The position numbers and the translations under genes are program-made. From JAZDOK01 sp043798715 (GTDB lineage Bacteria; Vulcanimicrobiota; JAZDOK01): a stretch of 43,488 nucleotides of DNA. This document shows, piece after piece, positions 33,710 through 41,824 of the stretch. Location: the NCBI GenBank assembly GCA_043798715.1, contig JAZDOK010000103.1:1-43488 (forward strand), given 5' to 3'. The notes beneath the pieces are model-generated. The model saw only the letters and a program-made list of their open reading frames with translations, searched no databases and was not told the origin of the DNA. Position 1 is the stretch's first letter. Every line of letters begins with the position of its first letter.

Positions 33710-33961
33710 ATGTCCCCTTATTCAAAAACCATGAAGGTAAAGATTTGTCCCGTCGGGATCCTTAAACGCCACATAGGCGGTAAGGACTCCTGCTCCCTGG
33801 AAATCCCGATAGATTCCTCAGTCCGGGAAGCGCTCACGGCTGCAAAAATCCCCCCGGACGAAGTCATGGCCGTCTCGGTAAACAAGGAGCGGGAGGACAA
33901 GGACTATTCCCTCTCCGAGGGGGATGAAATTCTTTTGATCCCCTTCATCGGGGGGGGATAG
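33710..33961 (+). CDS. MoaD/ThiS-family ubiquitin-like sulfur carrier
   Basis: The 83-aa protein has a beta-grasp pattern (CSLEIPIDSSVREALTAAKI, then VMAVSVNKE, LSEGDEILLIPFIGGG) and ends in the diagnostic C-terminal Gly-Gly, here GGG. MoaD-type proteins donate sulfur to make the dithiolene of molybdo- and tungstopterin. The place 37 bases after the oxidoreductase suggests service to its W-pterin cofactor. The glycines are coded by a run of eight G bases, so a length error there would matter. The 3' end overlaps the convergent pcm gene by 17 bases. Confidence 0.85.
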   Translation: MSPYSKTMKVKICPVGILKRHIGGKDSCSLEIPIDSSVREALTAAKIPPDEVMAVSVNKEREDKDYSLSEGDEILLIPFIGGG

Positions 33962-34577
33962 CGGATCGTATCAGGGGCACAAAAGCCACGCCTCCGTGGT
34001 TCCGTCGCTCGAGTTTATTTCCAACTTTCCGGATCTCCCAGAGCGTCTGGATTAATCCGGGGGAACCCACGGGAAGCACGAGACGCCCCCCATCTTTCAA
34101 CTGCCGTATAAGAGGCTGGGGAACGTCTTCCGGAGCGCATGTGACCAGGATCCCATCGTAGGGAGCATGTTCCTCCCACCCGAGAAATCCGTCCCCCACC
34201 CTCAGAAAGACATTGCGGCAATCCAATCTGTCCAGGGTTTTGCGAGCCCGGAGAGCCAGCTCGGAAATCCGCTCAACCGAGTAAACCTCGGCGGCCAGGC
34301 GGGAGAGGATTGCCGTCTGATAGCCCGACCCCCCACCCACCTCCAGAATCCGCTCAGCCCCGCGGAGACCCAGCAATTCCGTCATCAGCGCAACAATATA
34401 AGGTTGTGAGATCGTCTGATCGCATCCAATGGAGAGCGGGTGATCCTCATAGGCCCGAGCTCTGAGGGCCGGCGGCCCGAACTCCTCCCTGGGCACCTCG
34501 GCCATGGCCCGGAGCACCCTTTCGTCGGAGATTCCCCGGCCCCTGAGATGGTGCTCTATCATCTGTTCCTTCTGCAT
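33945..34577 (-). CDS. pcm: Protein-L-isoaspartate O-methyltransferase
   Basis: The 210-aa protein has PCMT-family motifs: DQTISQPYIVALMTELLGL, the SAM-binding ILEVGGGSGYQTAIL and VYSVERI, and DGILVTCAPEDVPQPLIRQL. It methylates isoaspartyl residues and starts repair of aged proteins in the cytoplasm. The canonical motif I is usually GTGSGY; here it is GGGSGY, still compatible with SAM binding. The gene is 21 bases downstream of the PrsW-like gene on the same strand and overlaps the convergent MoaD-like gene tail to tail. Confidence 0.92.
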   Translation of the reverse strand: MQKEQMIEHHLRGRGISDERVLRAMAEVPREEFGPPALRARAYEDHPLSIGCDQTISQPYIVALMTELLGLRGAERILEVGGGSGYQTAILSRLAAEVYSVERISELALRARKTLDRLDCRNVFLRVGDGFLGWEEHAPYDGILVTCAPEDVPQPLIRQLKDGGRLVLPVGSPGLIQTLWEIRKVGNKLERRNHGGVAFVPLIRSAIPPR

Positions 34578-34598
34578 GAACTTCCCCTCCCTGTAACT

Positions 34599-35849
34599 CT
34601 ATTGCATAAAGCGGATGCTCTTGCAGACCAGATTCAGAAGCGGCGCCTGTTTTTCGAATAGAGACATTCCGGCTTCCGCCCGGATTGAATAGAAATTTAT
34701 ATTATTAAGGAGATAAACCACCCTGGCCCGCATTCTCCCTTTCCCATCGCCTTCCCAGGAATATTCACGCTCCACGGCGTTCTCCGGGCCGATCCTGCAG
34801 AATCCAAAAGAGAGGCTCTGGAAAGACTTGAGGGACTTCACAGCACGAGCAAAGACCTGATCGGCCTGGTTCACCAGAGAGGTGTTGATCAAAGACGAAG
34901 TTTTAACGACTCCTAATTTTGCCGTCTCTCCTCCCCCCCCGCCTGCAGAAAAACAAACGCCGCCCTCAGACACCTCCCCGCTTTCTATCCAACCTTTCGG
35001 GACAGCCAGACTAATACCCAGGGAGGCAACTCTCTTAATAGCTATGGGACTCAATAAAGCCAGAGAAAATGCCAGCCCGAGAACCAGAAGGAGGGCGATT
35101 CCATTGTTAACCGCCGCCCATGTCACGGGAGCAGACCCTTCCGGCCTTTCCGTCAAGCCATGGGAAGGTCTTGCCTTGTCTTCGAGGTTCATCCTTCTGA
35201 AATTGCCCAAAAGAATGAGAAGAGCGATAACTGCGGAAAGAATCGCCGGTCCCGCCGCATTGAAGAGGGCGGCATAGAGGAAACTCGCGTGCAGGAGCGA
35301 GGCGTAAAGAAGTCCTCTCCTGAGAATACCGGCGCCGTTCCCCGGCGCGAACCGGGCCCTCCCGAGGTAAGAACCCAGGAGCGCCGAAAAGAGGATATGC
35401 GCGCCCAGGTAAATCCCACCCCTCAAAAGGCCGAGCCCGAAGGCATCCGGAAGACCGCAGTCAGCCCGAAAGCGGACAAGTGTGCCGGCGGATAGAAAGA
35501 GAAAATAGCCCAGGGCGGCTGTCGCTCCATAGACCAGACCGTAAGTTCCTCTGGTGAAACGGGCGGAGCGCCAGGTAATACACATCATGCTGAAAAGCTT
35601 TCCGGCCTCGTGGAGAAAACAGGCGAGAAAAGCCGCAAGGAAGACGGTCAAGAGCCCGAAATATCCCCAGCATTCAAGGGGGCGGTTGACCATGGCCTGA
35701 AGCAGCGAGACAGGAACAGCCGCCAGAGCGCCTGTGACAAAGACCAAGGCCATCAGACGCGCCTGCCCCAGGAAAAACGTCCGGTTCATGACATAAAATC
35801 CCACGAACCAAAGGGCACCCGCAATCAGAACCAGAAAAAATAAATCCAT
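34599..35849 (-). CDS. PrsW-like multi-pass membrane protein
   Basis: The 416-aa protein has about seven to eight hydrophobic helices in residues 1-275, then a soluble domain of ~130 residues (VPKGWIESGEVSEGG to VCKSIRFMQ) outside the last helix. The arrangement FLHEAGKLFSMMC (77-89), YGLVYGATAALGY and YLGAHILFSALLGSYLG follows the PrsW intramembrane protease family, which cleaves anti-sigma factors. The family motif EExxK reads H80-E81-A-G-K84, so the first catalytic Glu is replaced by His while the second Glu and the Lys remain. Activity is therefore uncertain. GGGAG precedes the ATG. Confidence 0.65.
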   Translation of the reverse strand: MDLFFLVLIAGALWFVGFYVMNRTFFLGQARLMALVFVTGALAAVPVSLLQAMVNRPLECWGYFGLLTVFLAAFLACFLHEAGKLFSMMCITWRSARFTRGTYGLVYGATAALGYFLFLSAGTLVRFRADCGLPDAFGLGLLRGGIYLGAHILFSALLGSYLGRARFAPGNGAGILRRGLLYASLLHASFLYAALFNAAGPAILSAVIALLILLGNFRRMNLEDKARPSHGLTERPEGSAPVTWAAVNNGIALLLVLGLAFSLALLSPIAIKRVASLGISLAVPKGWIESGEVSEGGVCFSAGGGGGETAKLGVVKTSSLINTSLVNQADQVFARAVKSLKSFQSLSFGFCRIGPENAVEREYSWEGDGKGRMRARVVYLLNNINFYSIRAEAGMSLFEKQAPLLNLVCKSIRFMQ

Positions 35850-35939
35850 AACTCCCGGGACTCCTGCGCTTCTTCGGTCTCACAGGGGACCCGTCTCCTG
35901 TCTGTCAAATGTTACAAGATTGGCTGGTACCCCGGACGG

Positions 35940-36620
35940 TTATTTTTCCAGGATTTTTAATTTAAATAAAATCCCCGCCAGTATTCCACCCAGGCACGGG
36001 AATACCAGGAAAAGCCAGAGCTGTTCCAGCGCTTTGCCGCCGACAAGCAGAGCCGGCCCCAGGCTTCGGGCAGGGTTGACCGAGACGCCGGTTATCGAGA
36101 TGCCGAAAATATGAATTACGACCAGGGTCAGACCGATTGCCAGTCCCGCCATTTTAGCGGGCGCTCCATCCTGGGTAGAACCCAGGATTACCACTATGAA
36201 CAGGAAAGTGGCCACGAATTCAAAAAGCGCTGCTGAACTCAAGCCAAAACCACCCTGATAATCGGGTCCCCAGCCATTCTGGCCCAGACCGGCAATTCCT
36301 ATGTCGTAACCGGCCAATTTCCCCTGGACAATCACTGCCAGCACCCCGGCTGCGGCAATGGCACCCACGCACTGGCCGATCACGTACCCGATGAAATCCT
36401 TGAAACTCATGCGGCCCGCAATGAGGGCTCCCAGGCTGACTGCCGGATTGATGTGGCATCCCGAAATGGGCCCGATCCCGTAGGCCATGCCTAACAGCGC
36501 CAGCCCAAAGGCAAACGCGATGCCCACGATCCCGACTTTGTCCCCGGCCACCACGGCCGTCCCGCATCCGAAGAGAACCAGGGTAAAAGTGCCGATCAGT
36601 TCCGCCAGGTATTTTTTCAT
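35940..36620 (-). CDS. Aquaporin (MIP family)
   Basis: The 226-aa six-helix channel has both NPA boxes: SGCHINPAVSLG (Asn58) and VNPARSLGPAL (Asn182, Arg185). His170 and Arg185 in the selectivity-filter positions suggest a water channel of AqpZ type rather than a glycerol facilitator. The gene appears monocistronic. The 214 bases between it and the downstream end of the next minus-strand gene (36621-36834) hold no ORF that I can support and no clear terminator. Confidence 0.93.
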   Translation of the reverse strand: MKKYLAELIGTFTLVLFGCGTAVVAGDKVGIVGIAFAFGLALLGMAYGIGPISGCHINPAVSLGALIAGRMSFKDFIGYVIGQCVGAIAAAGVLAVIVQGKLAGYDIGIAGLGQNGWGPDYQGGFGLSSAALFEFVATFLFIVVILGSTQDGAPAKMAGLAIGLTLVVIHIFGISITGVSVNPARSLGPALLVGGKALEQLWLFLVFPCLGGILAGILFKLKILEK

Positions 36621-36834
36621 CTTTTCCGCCTCCCCTCAATAGGAACTTTATTCTTCAAGAGGTATTAGCTTTCCTTTACTCAGGGCAGAACAGTCGGCCT
36701 CCGGCCACGCAACGGTCCCGGCCGACCCAAAAAGACAACCCGGGTGGCAGGACGATCCTGAGGACCATGACCTTCGTGGAAAGGACCCGCGGCATCAACG
36801 GCTCTTGTCGGGGCAGAGCGGATGGAGCGTCTTT

Positions 36835-37506
36835 TCAGGCGCCGGCCAGATATTTCCTGATATTTTGCAGTTTCCCGTAGCAGATGAGGATATCATCCGG
36901 TTTTATTTTTTCCGTTTCCGATGGGATTGGAATAAACGATTCATCCCTTTCGATCGCCAGAATAGAAAATTCATTTGATGCCGGATTGAGCTCTCGAATC
37001 GTTTTTTCACAAATTGAGTTCGTCGTTAAGACCTGTACCCTGGCCAGACCATGACCGTTTTTGGAATTCATGAATTTCTCGATTATCAGGACTGTCTCAG
37101 CACCGGGAATTTTAAAATATTTTTCCACCATCCTGAACACGGGGTTTGTGATAAAAAGAGTGCCGAATAAAAATCCCAGGCAGACAATAACGGGCAGAAA
37201 GACCATAAAGTCATGTAATAAATTATGGTTGAATTTAGTCTGGACGCTCTGAATAAGGGTGACCACAACGGTAATCAGCCCGGCATTTCCAAGGATAATA
37301 AGCCAGGAAACGATCTTCCTTCTTTTCGGGTCATTCAGGGCGTTTTCAGACATGCTTGTCGTGAAACCGCAGCCGGTGAAAGCCGAAACTGACTGGAACA
37401 CGGCATTTTCCCACTTCATGCCCGTCAGCCTTAATGCGATCGTGCCGATGCGGATGATGATCATTGAAAGGAAAACGGCTATTAAAAATAAAACGAGATA
37501 AATCAT
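36835..37506 (-). CDS. Trk-pore-like membrane protein with RCK_C domain, copy 2
   Basis: The 223-aa protein has a TM helix (residues 1-24), then a loop VFQSVSAFTGCGFTTSMSE (38-56) that strongly resembles a P-loop of TrkH/KtrB potassium transporters (FHSVSAFxxxGF). A helix WLIILGNAGLITVVVTLI and a further helix around 98-120 follow. The C-terminal 75 residues look like a TrkA C-terminal (RCK_C) ligand-binding domain (ICEKTIRELNP, FIPIPSETEKIKPDDILICY). It is the second gene of a paralogous pair and overlaps the first by ATGA. The probable role is cation transport as a hetero-oligomer with copy 1. Confidence 0.75.
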   Translation of the reverse strand: MIYLVLFLIAVFLSMIIIRIGTIALRLTGMKWENAVFQSVSAFTGCGFTTSMSENALNDPKRRKIVSWLIILGNAGLITVVVTLIQSVQTKFNHNLLHDFMVFLPVIVCLGFLFGTLFITNPVFRMVEKYFKIPGAETVLIIEKFMNSKNGHGLARVQVLTTNSICEKTIRELNPASNEFSILAIERDESFIPIPSETEKIKPDDILICYGKLQNIRKYLAGA

Positions 37507-38243
37507 TTTTCCTTAGCTTTCATTTCCTTTGTATTTGCGTTCAAGTGTGCGTCATCATGCATGTGCATGATATCTGCTGAAATGCATTTCTCTATGTCCG
37601 CATTGTTTCCGTAGCACAGGAGCCGATCGTTTAAATAAATTTTTTCGTCTTTCCCGGGGAGGGTGATGCAGTTATCATTTCTTAAAATCCCGATGTTTAT
37701 AATTTCGCCGCATTCGATTTCATCCAGGGTCCGGCCGCACACGGGACTGTCTTCCCCGATGGTCACCACCGCCAGGCCGAAGCCGCGTCTCTGGACAAAC
37801 ATATTATCGTAACCCAGATGAAGGAAAACGATCCTTTTTGTTATCTGATTTTCAATCAGATTGTCGAGTTTCGTCATTAATTTCTTGTAGGATGTCAGAC
37901 TGCAGAGCACCAGGAAACAGAGGATGATGACCCCGATCTCCAGGATTTCTCTTGAAAGATGGTTGATGACTCCGGCCGTGGAGCTTTTGAATATTGTGAC
38001 AAAAACCGAGGCAATCCCGGCGTTTCCAAGGATGATCAGCCAGGTGATGATTCGTCGCCTGAGAGGGTCCTGAATTACCATTTCCGATTCCCGTGTCGTA
38101 AAGCCGGTCCTGGAAAAAGCAGACAACGCCTGAAAAAGAGCAATATCCCGTTTCATACCCGTCAGCTTGAGCGCAATGGCTCCGGTCCTGACGATCAGGA
38201 ACGAGATGATGAGGGTTATGGCGAAGATTAAAAAATAAAACAT
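37503..38243 (-). CDS. Trk-pore-like membrane protein with RCK_C domain, copy 1
   Basis: The 246-aa paralog of the following gene has the same order of parts. A TM helix leads to the loop LFQALSAFSRTGFTTRESE, then WLIILGNAGIASVFVTIF, another helix (about 95-118), and an RCK_C-like domain (PVCGRTLDEIECGEIINIGI, ITLPGKDEKIYLNDRLLCYG). The filter-region residues differ from copy 2 (SRTGFTT against TGCGFTT). A His/Asp/Asn-rich C-terminal extension (MHMHDDAHLNANTKEMKAKE) could bind metal. Known Trk/Ktr pores need four such pore repeats in one chain, and the RCK is usually a separate protein. Confidence 0.75.
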   Translation of the reverse strand: MFYFLIFAITLIISFLIVRTGAIALKLTGMKRDIALFQALSAFSRTGFTTRESEMVIQDPLRRRIITWLIILGNAGIASVFVTIFKSSTAGVINHLSREILEIGVIILCFLVLCSLTSYKKLMTKLDNLIENQITKRIVFLHLGYDNMFVQRRGFGLAVVTIGEDSPVCGRTLDEIECGEIINIGILRNDNCITLPGKDEKIYLNDRLLCYGNNADIEKCISADIMHMHDDAHLNANTKEMKAKEK

Positions 38244-38467
38244 TTTCTATCCTGGTAAATTCACCGGCGAACTTAAGGATCCTTTTCCATGACTGACGAA
38301 AAACTATTCCTGCCGGATGAGAGGAGTAACTTCCTTCCTTATTGAAAAAAGTACCGGGTGATTACGAAACTGAATAAATTGCATCGATTTTATCAACGGA
38401 ATTCCCGGCGCTGATCACCCCGGGGATCTGCTTGGGGTAAGATAACAAGAAGTAAGGAGGTCCCTGT

Positions 38468-38974
38468 ATGAAAATCCTGGTCGCTTATGTTTCATGGACC
38501 GGAAACACCCGTAAGATTGCCGAAGCAATTTTTCAGGAGCTCCCGGGGAAAAAAGAACTGAAACAGTTCAATGAGATTCAGAGCCTGGAGGACTGCGATT
38601 TTACCTTTGTCGGCTTCCCGATTCACGGATTCGGTCATCCGGCGGATGAGGCCGGGGACTTCCTGGAGAGATATTGCAAGGGGAAAAAAACGGCGATTTT
38701 CATAACCCATTCCGCTCCCGTAGACTCTCCCTATATTCCAGATTGGCTTGAAAACTGCAGGGAGGCGGCCAAGGGCGTCCAACTTATCGGCATATGCGAC
38801 TTCCAGGGGCAGATCTCACTTGCTCAAGTGGATGCGACGCTTCAGAGCCCGGACCCCATGGCTTTTGAACTCGCCCGAAACGTGGTCCATTCCTCCCTGG
38901 GAAAGCCGGATGAAGAGCAGTTTGAGCGTGCCCGCGCCTTCGCGAGGGAAATAGTGCAAAAAGTGGGCGCGTGA
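38468..38974 (+). CDS. Flavodoxin-family protein
   Basis: The 168-aa protein has the FMN phosphate loop SWTGNTRKIAEAI at residues 10-22, and the later FVGFPIHGFGHPA and FITHSAPVDSPY segments matching flavodoxin folds. It has a C-terminal helix typical of BilS-like or FldA-like stand-alone flavodoxins. It is a low-potential cytoplasmic electron carrier. A strong TAAGGAGG lies before the ATG, and a ~220-base divergent region separates it from the Trk-like pair. The partner enzyme is not evident here. Confidence 0.85.
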   Translation: MKILVAYVSWTGNTRKIAEAIFQELPGKKELKQFNEIQSLEDCDFTFVGFPIHGFGHPADEAGDFLERYCKGKKTAIFITHSAPVDSPYIPDWLENCREAAKGVQLIGICDFQGQISLAQVDATLQSPDPMAFELARNVVHSSLGKPDEEQFERARAFAREIVQKVGA

Positions 38975-39046
38975 GCCTATCCGCCCGCTTTACACTGGCC
39001 CCCGTCAGGTCTTGCCCTATGCCGGGATCTGTGGTAAGCTATCACC

Positions 39047-39367
39047 ATGAAAAACAAACTTTATCTTATTGCGCTGGTTCTCGCCGTAACCATCCTGCTT
39101 GGAGCCGGGCCGTGGCGTCATCTTGCAATGGCCGGGTCAACCGGAACTATTACGGTCTGTAACGAGAGCAATAAAGATCTCTACATCTCCATCGATGATC
39201 GCAATGAGGGTCCGGTGGACAAAAATTCCAGCGAGGATTTCAAAGTGAAACTGGGAGAACACAAGATCTGCGCCTCATGGGACAACTCCAGTATAAAGGA
39301 GTACTGCAACCTGACGGAATCCTCGCCTGACTACACCTGGTCCATTTCCAAAAACGACACGGAATAA
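39047..39367 (+). CDS. Small exported protein of unknown function
   Basis: The 106-aa protein has a signal peptide (MKNKLYLIALVLAVTILLGA) with likely cleavage after AMA (about residue 29). The mature ~77 residues contain three Cys and an Ig/beta-sandwich-like pattern (TITVCNESNKDLYISIDD, FKVKLGEHKICASW). The stop is three bases before the porin ATG, which supports a two-gene unit. The periplasm is the probable location. No family is recognised. Confidence 0.7.
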   Translation: MKNKLYLIALVLAVTILLGAGPWRHLAMAGSTGTITVCNESNKDLYISIDDRNEGPVDKNSSEDFKVKLGEHKICASWDNSSIKEYCNLTESSPDYTWSISKNDTE

Positions 39368-39370
39368 CCC

Positions 39371-40615
39371 ATGGATTCCCCAAAGAGCATTGGGGGTCGG
39401 TTTTTTTTCCTCGCAGCTGTGATTTACCTTATATCATCAGGCGTGGCGATGGGCAGGGAACAGCACGGTCCCACGGCAGAAAATTTGAACGAATTCTTTG
39501 CAAAAGGACGTCTTTCCGGCCTGTTTCGCACGTTTTACATGAACCGTGAATTCAGAGTGCCCTTGAATAAAATTCAGGAAACCAATGCCTCCGGCGGCTG
39601 GTTGAACTATCGCAGCGCTTCATGGAACGGTTTTACGCTCGGTCTGACCGGGTATATCGCCGAGAAGTTATTCATCGGGAACTCCGACAGGGACGGCGCC
39701 AGCCTGCTCGCTCCGGGGCAGACGGGATACGCCATTCTCGGGCAGGCTTTCCTGCAACAGCAAGCCGGCACTACCATGTTCCGCCTTTATCGCCAGGAAC
39801 TGGCTACGCCGTTTATCAACCCCCATGACGTGAGGCTCATCCCAAAGACAATGGAAGCCTATACGTGGGAAGGAAGCATTTCAAGAACACTCTCCTTCAT
39901 CTCGTCCCATGTCACCCGGATTAAAGGATGGAACGCAAGTGAGTTCAGAAGCATGTCGGCTTACGCGGGATTTCCGGGGACCGATGAATCCGTGACGCTT
40001 ATTGGCCTCAAGTACAGACCCGGAGAAAACTGTACTTTCCAGGCGTGGAACTATGTATGCTGGAATTTCATGAATATCGTCTACTTCCAGGGGGACTTCT
40101 GCTGGAAGATGAAGCGGCAGCATGACCTGACGATGTCGGTGCAGGCCATTGACCAGGGAGACATCGGCAGAGCAATAGGCGGAAGATTCCATACGGGAAC
40201 GCAGGGGATCAAGGCCCTTTACCAGGGCCCCCGGGGCTTGGTGTGGCTGGCGTACACCATGACTTCGGACGGAGCCGACGTTAAAAATCCCTGGGGCTCT
40301 TACCCGGGGTTTACATCGATTATGGAGGAGGACAGCGATCTCGCCGGCGAACAGGCATGGGCTATCGGGTTTATGTATGACTTAAGGAATGCACGCGTCC
40401 GGGGATGGAGCATATCCGTATCGCATTCACGCTGTTACAAGCCCGGAAGCAGCGATTTTGAATATCCGGGGCAGCTCGAGACTGATTTCGACGCGACGTA
40501 TCACTTTGGCAGAAAAACGGACCTTCGCCTGCGCAGAGCCCTGGTGTACAACGCACACAACATGGGAAATATAAACTACACCGATATCCGGGCAATTTTA
40601 AATTTCAGTTTCTGA
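39371..40615 (+). CDS. OprD-like outer membrane porin
   Basis: The 414-aa protein has a signal sequence ending near SSGVAMG, then FFAKGRLSGLFRTFYMNRE, characteristic of the first strand of OprD-family porins. Alternating amphipathic strands run to a C-terminal Phe (RAILNFSF), the BAM signal. Several family-like stretches follow (WNGFTLGLTGYIAEKL, LYRQELATPFINPHDVRLIP). OprD porins take up small carboxylates, amino acids and peptides. The gene establishes an outer membrane in this organism. It directly follows the small exported protein. Confidence 0.85.
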   Translation: MDSPKSIGGRFFFLAAVIYLISSGVAMGREQHGPTAENLNEFFAKGRLSGLFRTFYMNREFRVPLNKIQETNASGGWLNYRSASWNGFTLGLTGYIAEKLFIGNSDRDGASLLAPGQTGYAILGQAFLQQQAGTTMFRLYRQELATPFINPHDVRLIPKTMEAYTWEGSISRTLSFISSHVTRIKGWNASEFRSMSAYAGFPGTDESVTLIGLKYRPGENCTFQAWNYVCWNFMNIVYFQGDFCWKMKRQHDLTMSVQAIDQGDIGRAIGGRFHTGTQGIKALYQGPRGLVWLAYTMTSDGADVKNPWGSYPGFTSIMEEDSDLAGEQAWAIGFMYDLRNARVRGWSISVSHSRCYKPGSSDFEYPGQLETDFDATYHFGRKTDLRLRRALVYNAHNMGNINYTDIRAILNFSF

Positions 40616-40660
40616 GGCGCTGGTCGCCGCTTGCCGGGTACAAGGAGATGGGGTGCTTTT

Positions 40661-41170
40661 TCAAGCCCCCTCTCGATATTCACAAGCCAGGTTCGAGTAA
40701 TTGAGCGCGTGCATTTTGAAATCCGCTTTCTCCTCCTCCGTGAGGGCACGCGACTTTCTGGCGGGAACGCCGACATAGAGGTGTCCCTCCTCCAGGACGG
40801 TCCCCTCCGGCACCAGGGCGCCGGCGCCGACGATGCAGTGCCTTGAGACCCTGGATCCGGAGAGAACGATGGCGCCGATGCCCACCAGGGCCTCATCTTC
40901 CACGGAGCAGGCGTGGAGGCAGGCCATGTGCCCCACGGTCACATAGTCGCCGAGCGTGCAGGAACGCTCCGAATCCACGTGCAGGACCGCCCCGTCCTGA
41001 ATATTCGAGAAGCGCCCCACGGAAATAGAATTTATATCGCCCCTGAGAACCGCCTGCGGCCAGACACTCGCTCCCTCCCCGAGGGACACCGAGCCGATGA
41101 GTTCAGCGCTTTCGGCGATGAAGGCGGTCTCGTGAATCCCTGGTTTATGACCTTTAAAATTGCAAATCAT
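40661..41170 (-). CDS. Gamma-class carbonic anhydrase family protein
   Basis: The 169-aa left-handed beta-helix protein has hexapeptide repeats (SVSLGEGASVWPQAVL, INSISVGRFSNIQDGAV, ALVGIGAIVLSGS). The three zinc-ligand histidines are present: His64 in VLHVDS, and His81 and His86 in GHMACLHAC. Members include CamH/YrdA-type proteins; activity varies. Its start overlaps the 3' end of the upstream exported-protein gene by 17 bases, so the two are probably co-transcribed. Confidence 0.88.
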   Translation of the reverse strand: MICNFKGHKPGIHETAFIAESAELIGSVSLGEGASVWPQAVLRGDINSISVGRFSNIQDGAVLHVDSERSCTLGDYVTVGHMACLHACSVEDEALVGIGAIVLSGSRVSRHCIVGAGALVPEGTVLEEGHLYVGVPARKSRALTEEEKADFKMHALNYSNLACEYREGA

Positions 41171-41564
41171 CGAAGTTCCACTCCATCCGCTGCACGCGGA
41201 GGATCAGGGACCTGGTTTTGACAAAGCCCTCCTTGGGGGACGGCTTGAACTCCACATATTTGACAAAAAGGTTCCCATACTCGTCCGCCATGAATTTCCC
41301 GACGAGACCGGATTTCACGCCCTTCTGAGTGTAGTTCAGCCTTTCGCCGTCAAAGGCGAAGGTCGCGCCGTAACCGGCATGATAAAAGATCCTGCCGTCG
41401 GCCATGATCACCTGCGACGGATCCAGGCTGACCGATGCGACTATTTTGGGCTTGTAGGCGGGGTCATGGGTGGAGCGGCATTTCTCCTCCCGGATGGTCG
41501 CCGCCGAAACCAGGCCAGTGGCCAGAAGCAGGAACACCAGGACTGTCATGAGTGTTTTTTTCAT
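41154..41564 (-). CDS. Exported protein of unknown function
   Basis: The 136-aa protein has a signal peptide (MKKTLMTVLVFLLLATGLVS, cleavage about residue 21). The mature domain looks beta-rich (KIVASVSLDPSQVIMADGRI, FAFDGERLNYTQKG, GNLFVKYVEFKPSPKEG). AAGGAGATG precedes the ATG. The family is not recognised. A small GC-rich inverted repeat (CCGGGG...CCCCGG, 41585-41601) lies in its 5' leader. Otherwise the 260 bases up to the next gene show nothing I can name. Confidence 0.7.
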   Translation of the reverse strand: MKKTLMTVLVFLLLATGLVSAATIREEKCRSTHDPAYKPKIVASVSLDPSQVIMADGRIFYHAGYGATFAFDGERLNYTQKGVKSGLVGKFMADEYGNLFVKYVEFKPSPKEGFVKTRSLILRVQRMEWNFDDLQF

Positions 41565-41824
41565 CGTTGCATCTCCTTTACATCCCGGGGTTTGGCCCCG
41601 GCATGCCTTACCAGCGCCCTTGGGGCCGTCCCTGGAGCCGCATCTTCATCTTCTGCAATTTTATTCAACGAACAGCCCGACGTTTTCTTTCGCGAAGAAC
41701 CTTCTCAGTCCTTTTTTCCGGCTTTTCATAAAACAAATTGCAGCTGCTTTTCGAAGGAGGGAAGATCCGACATCCATAGAATATTTTTTGACATATTATC
41801 AATATTAGTGCAACAGGCTTGATT

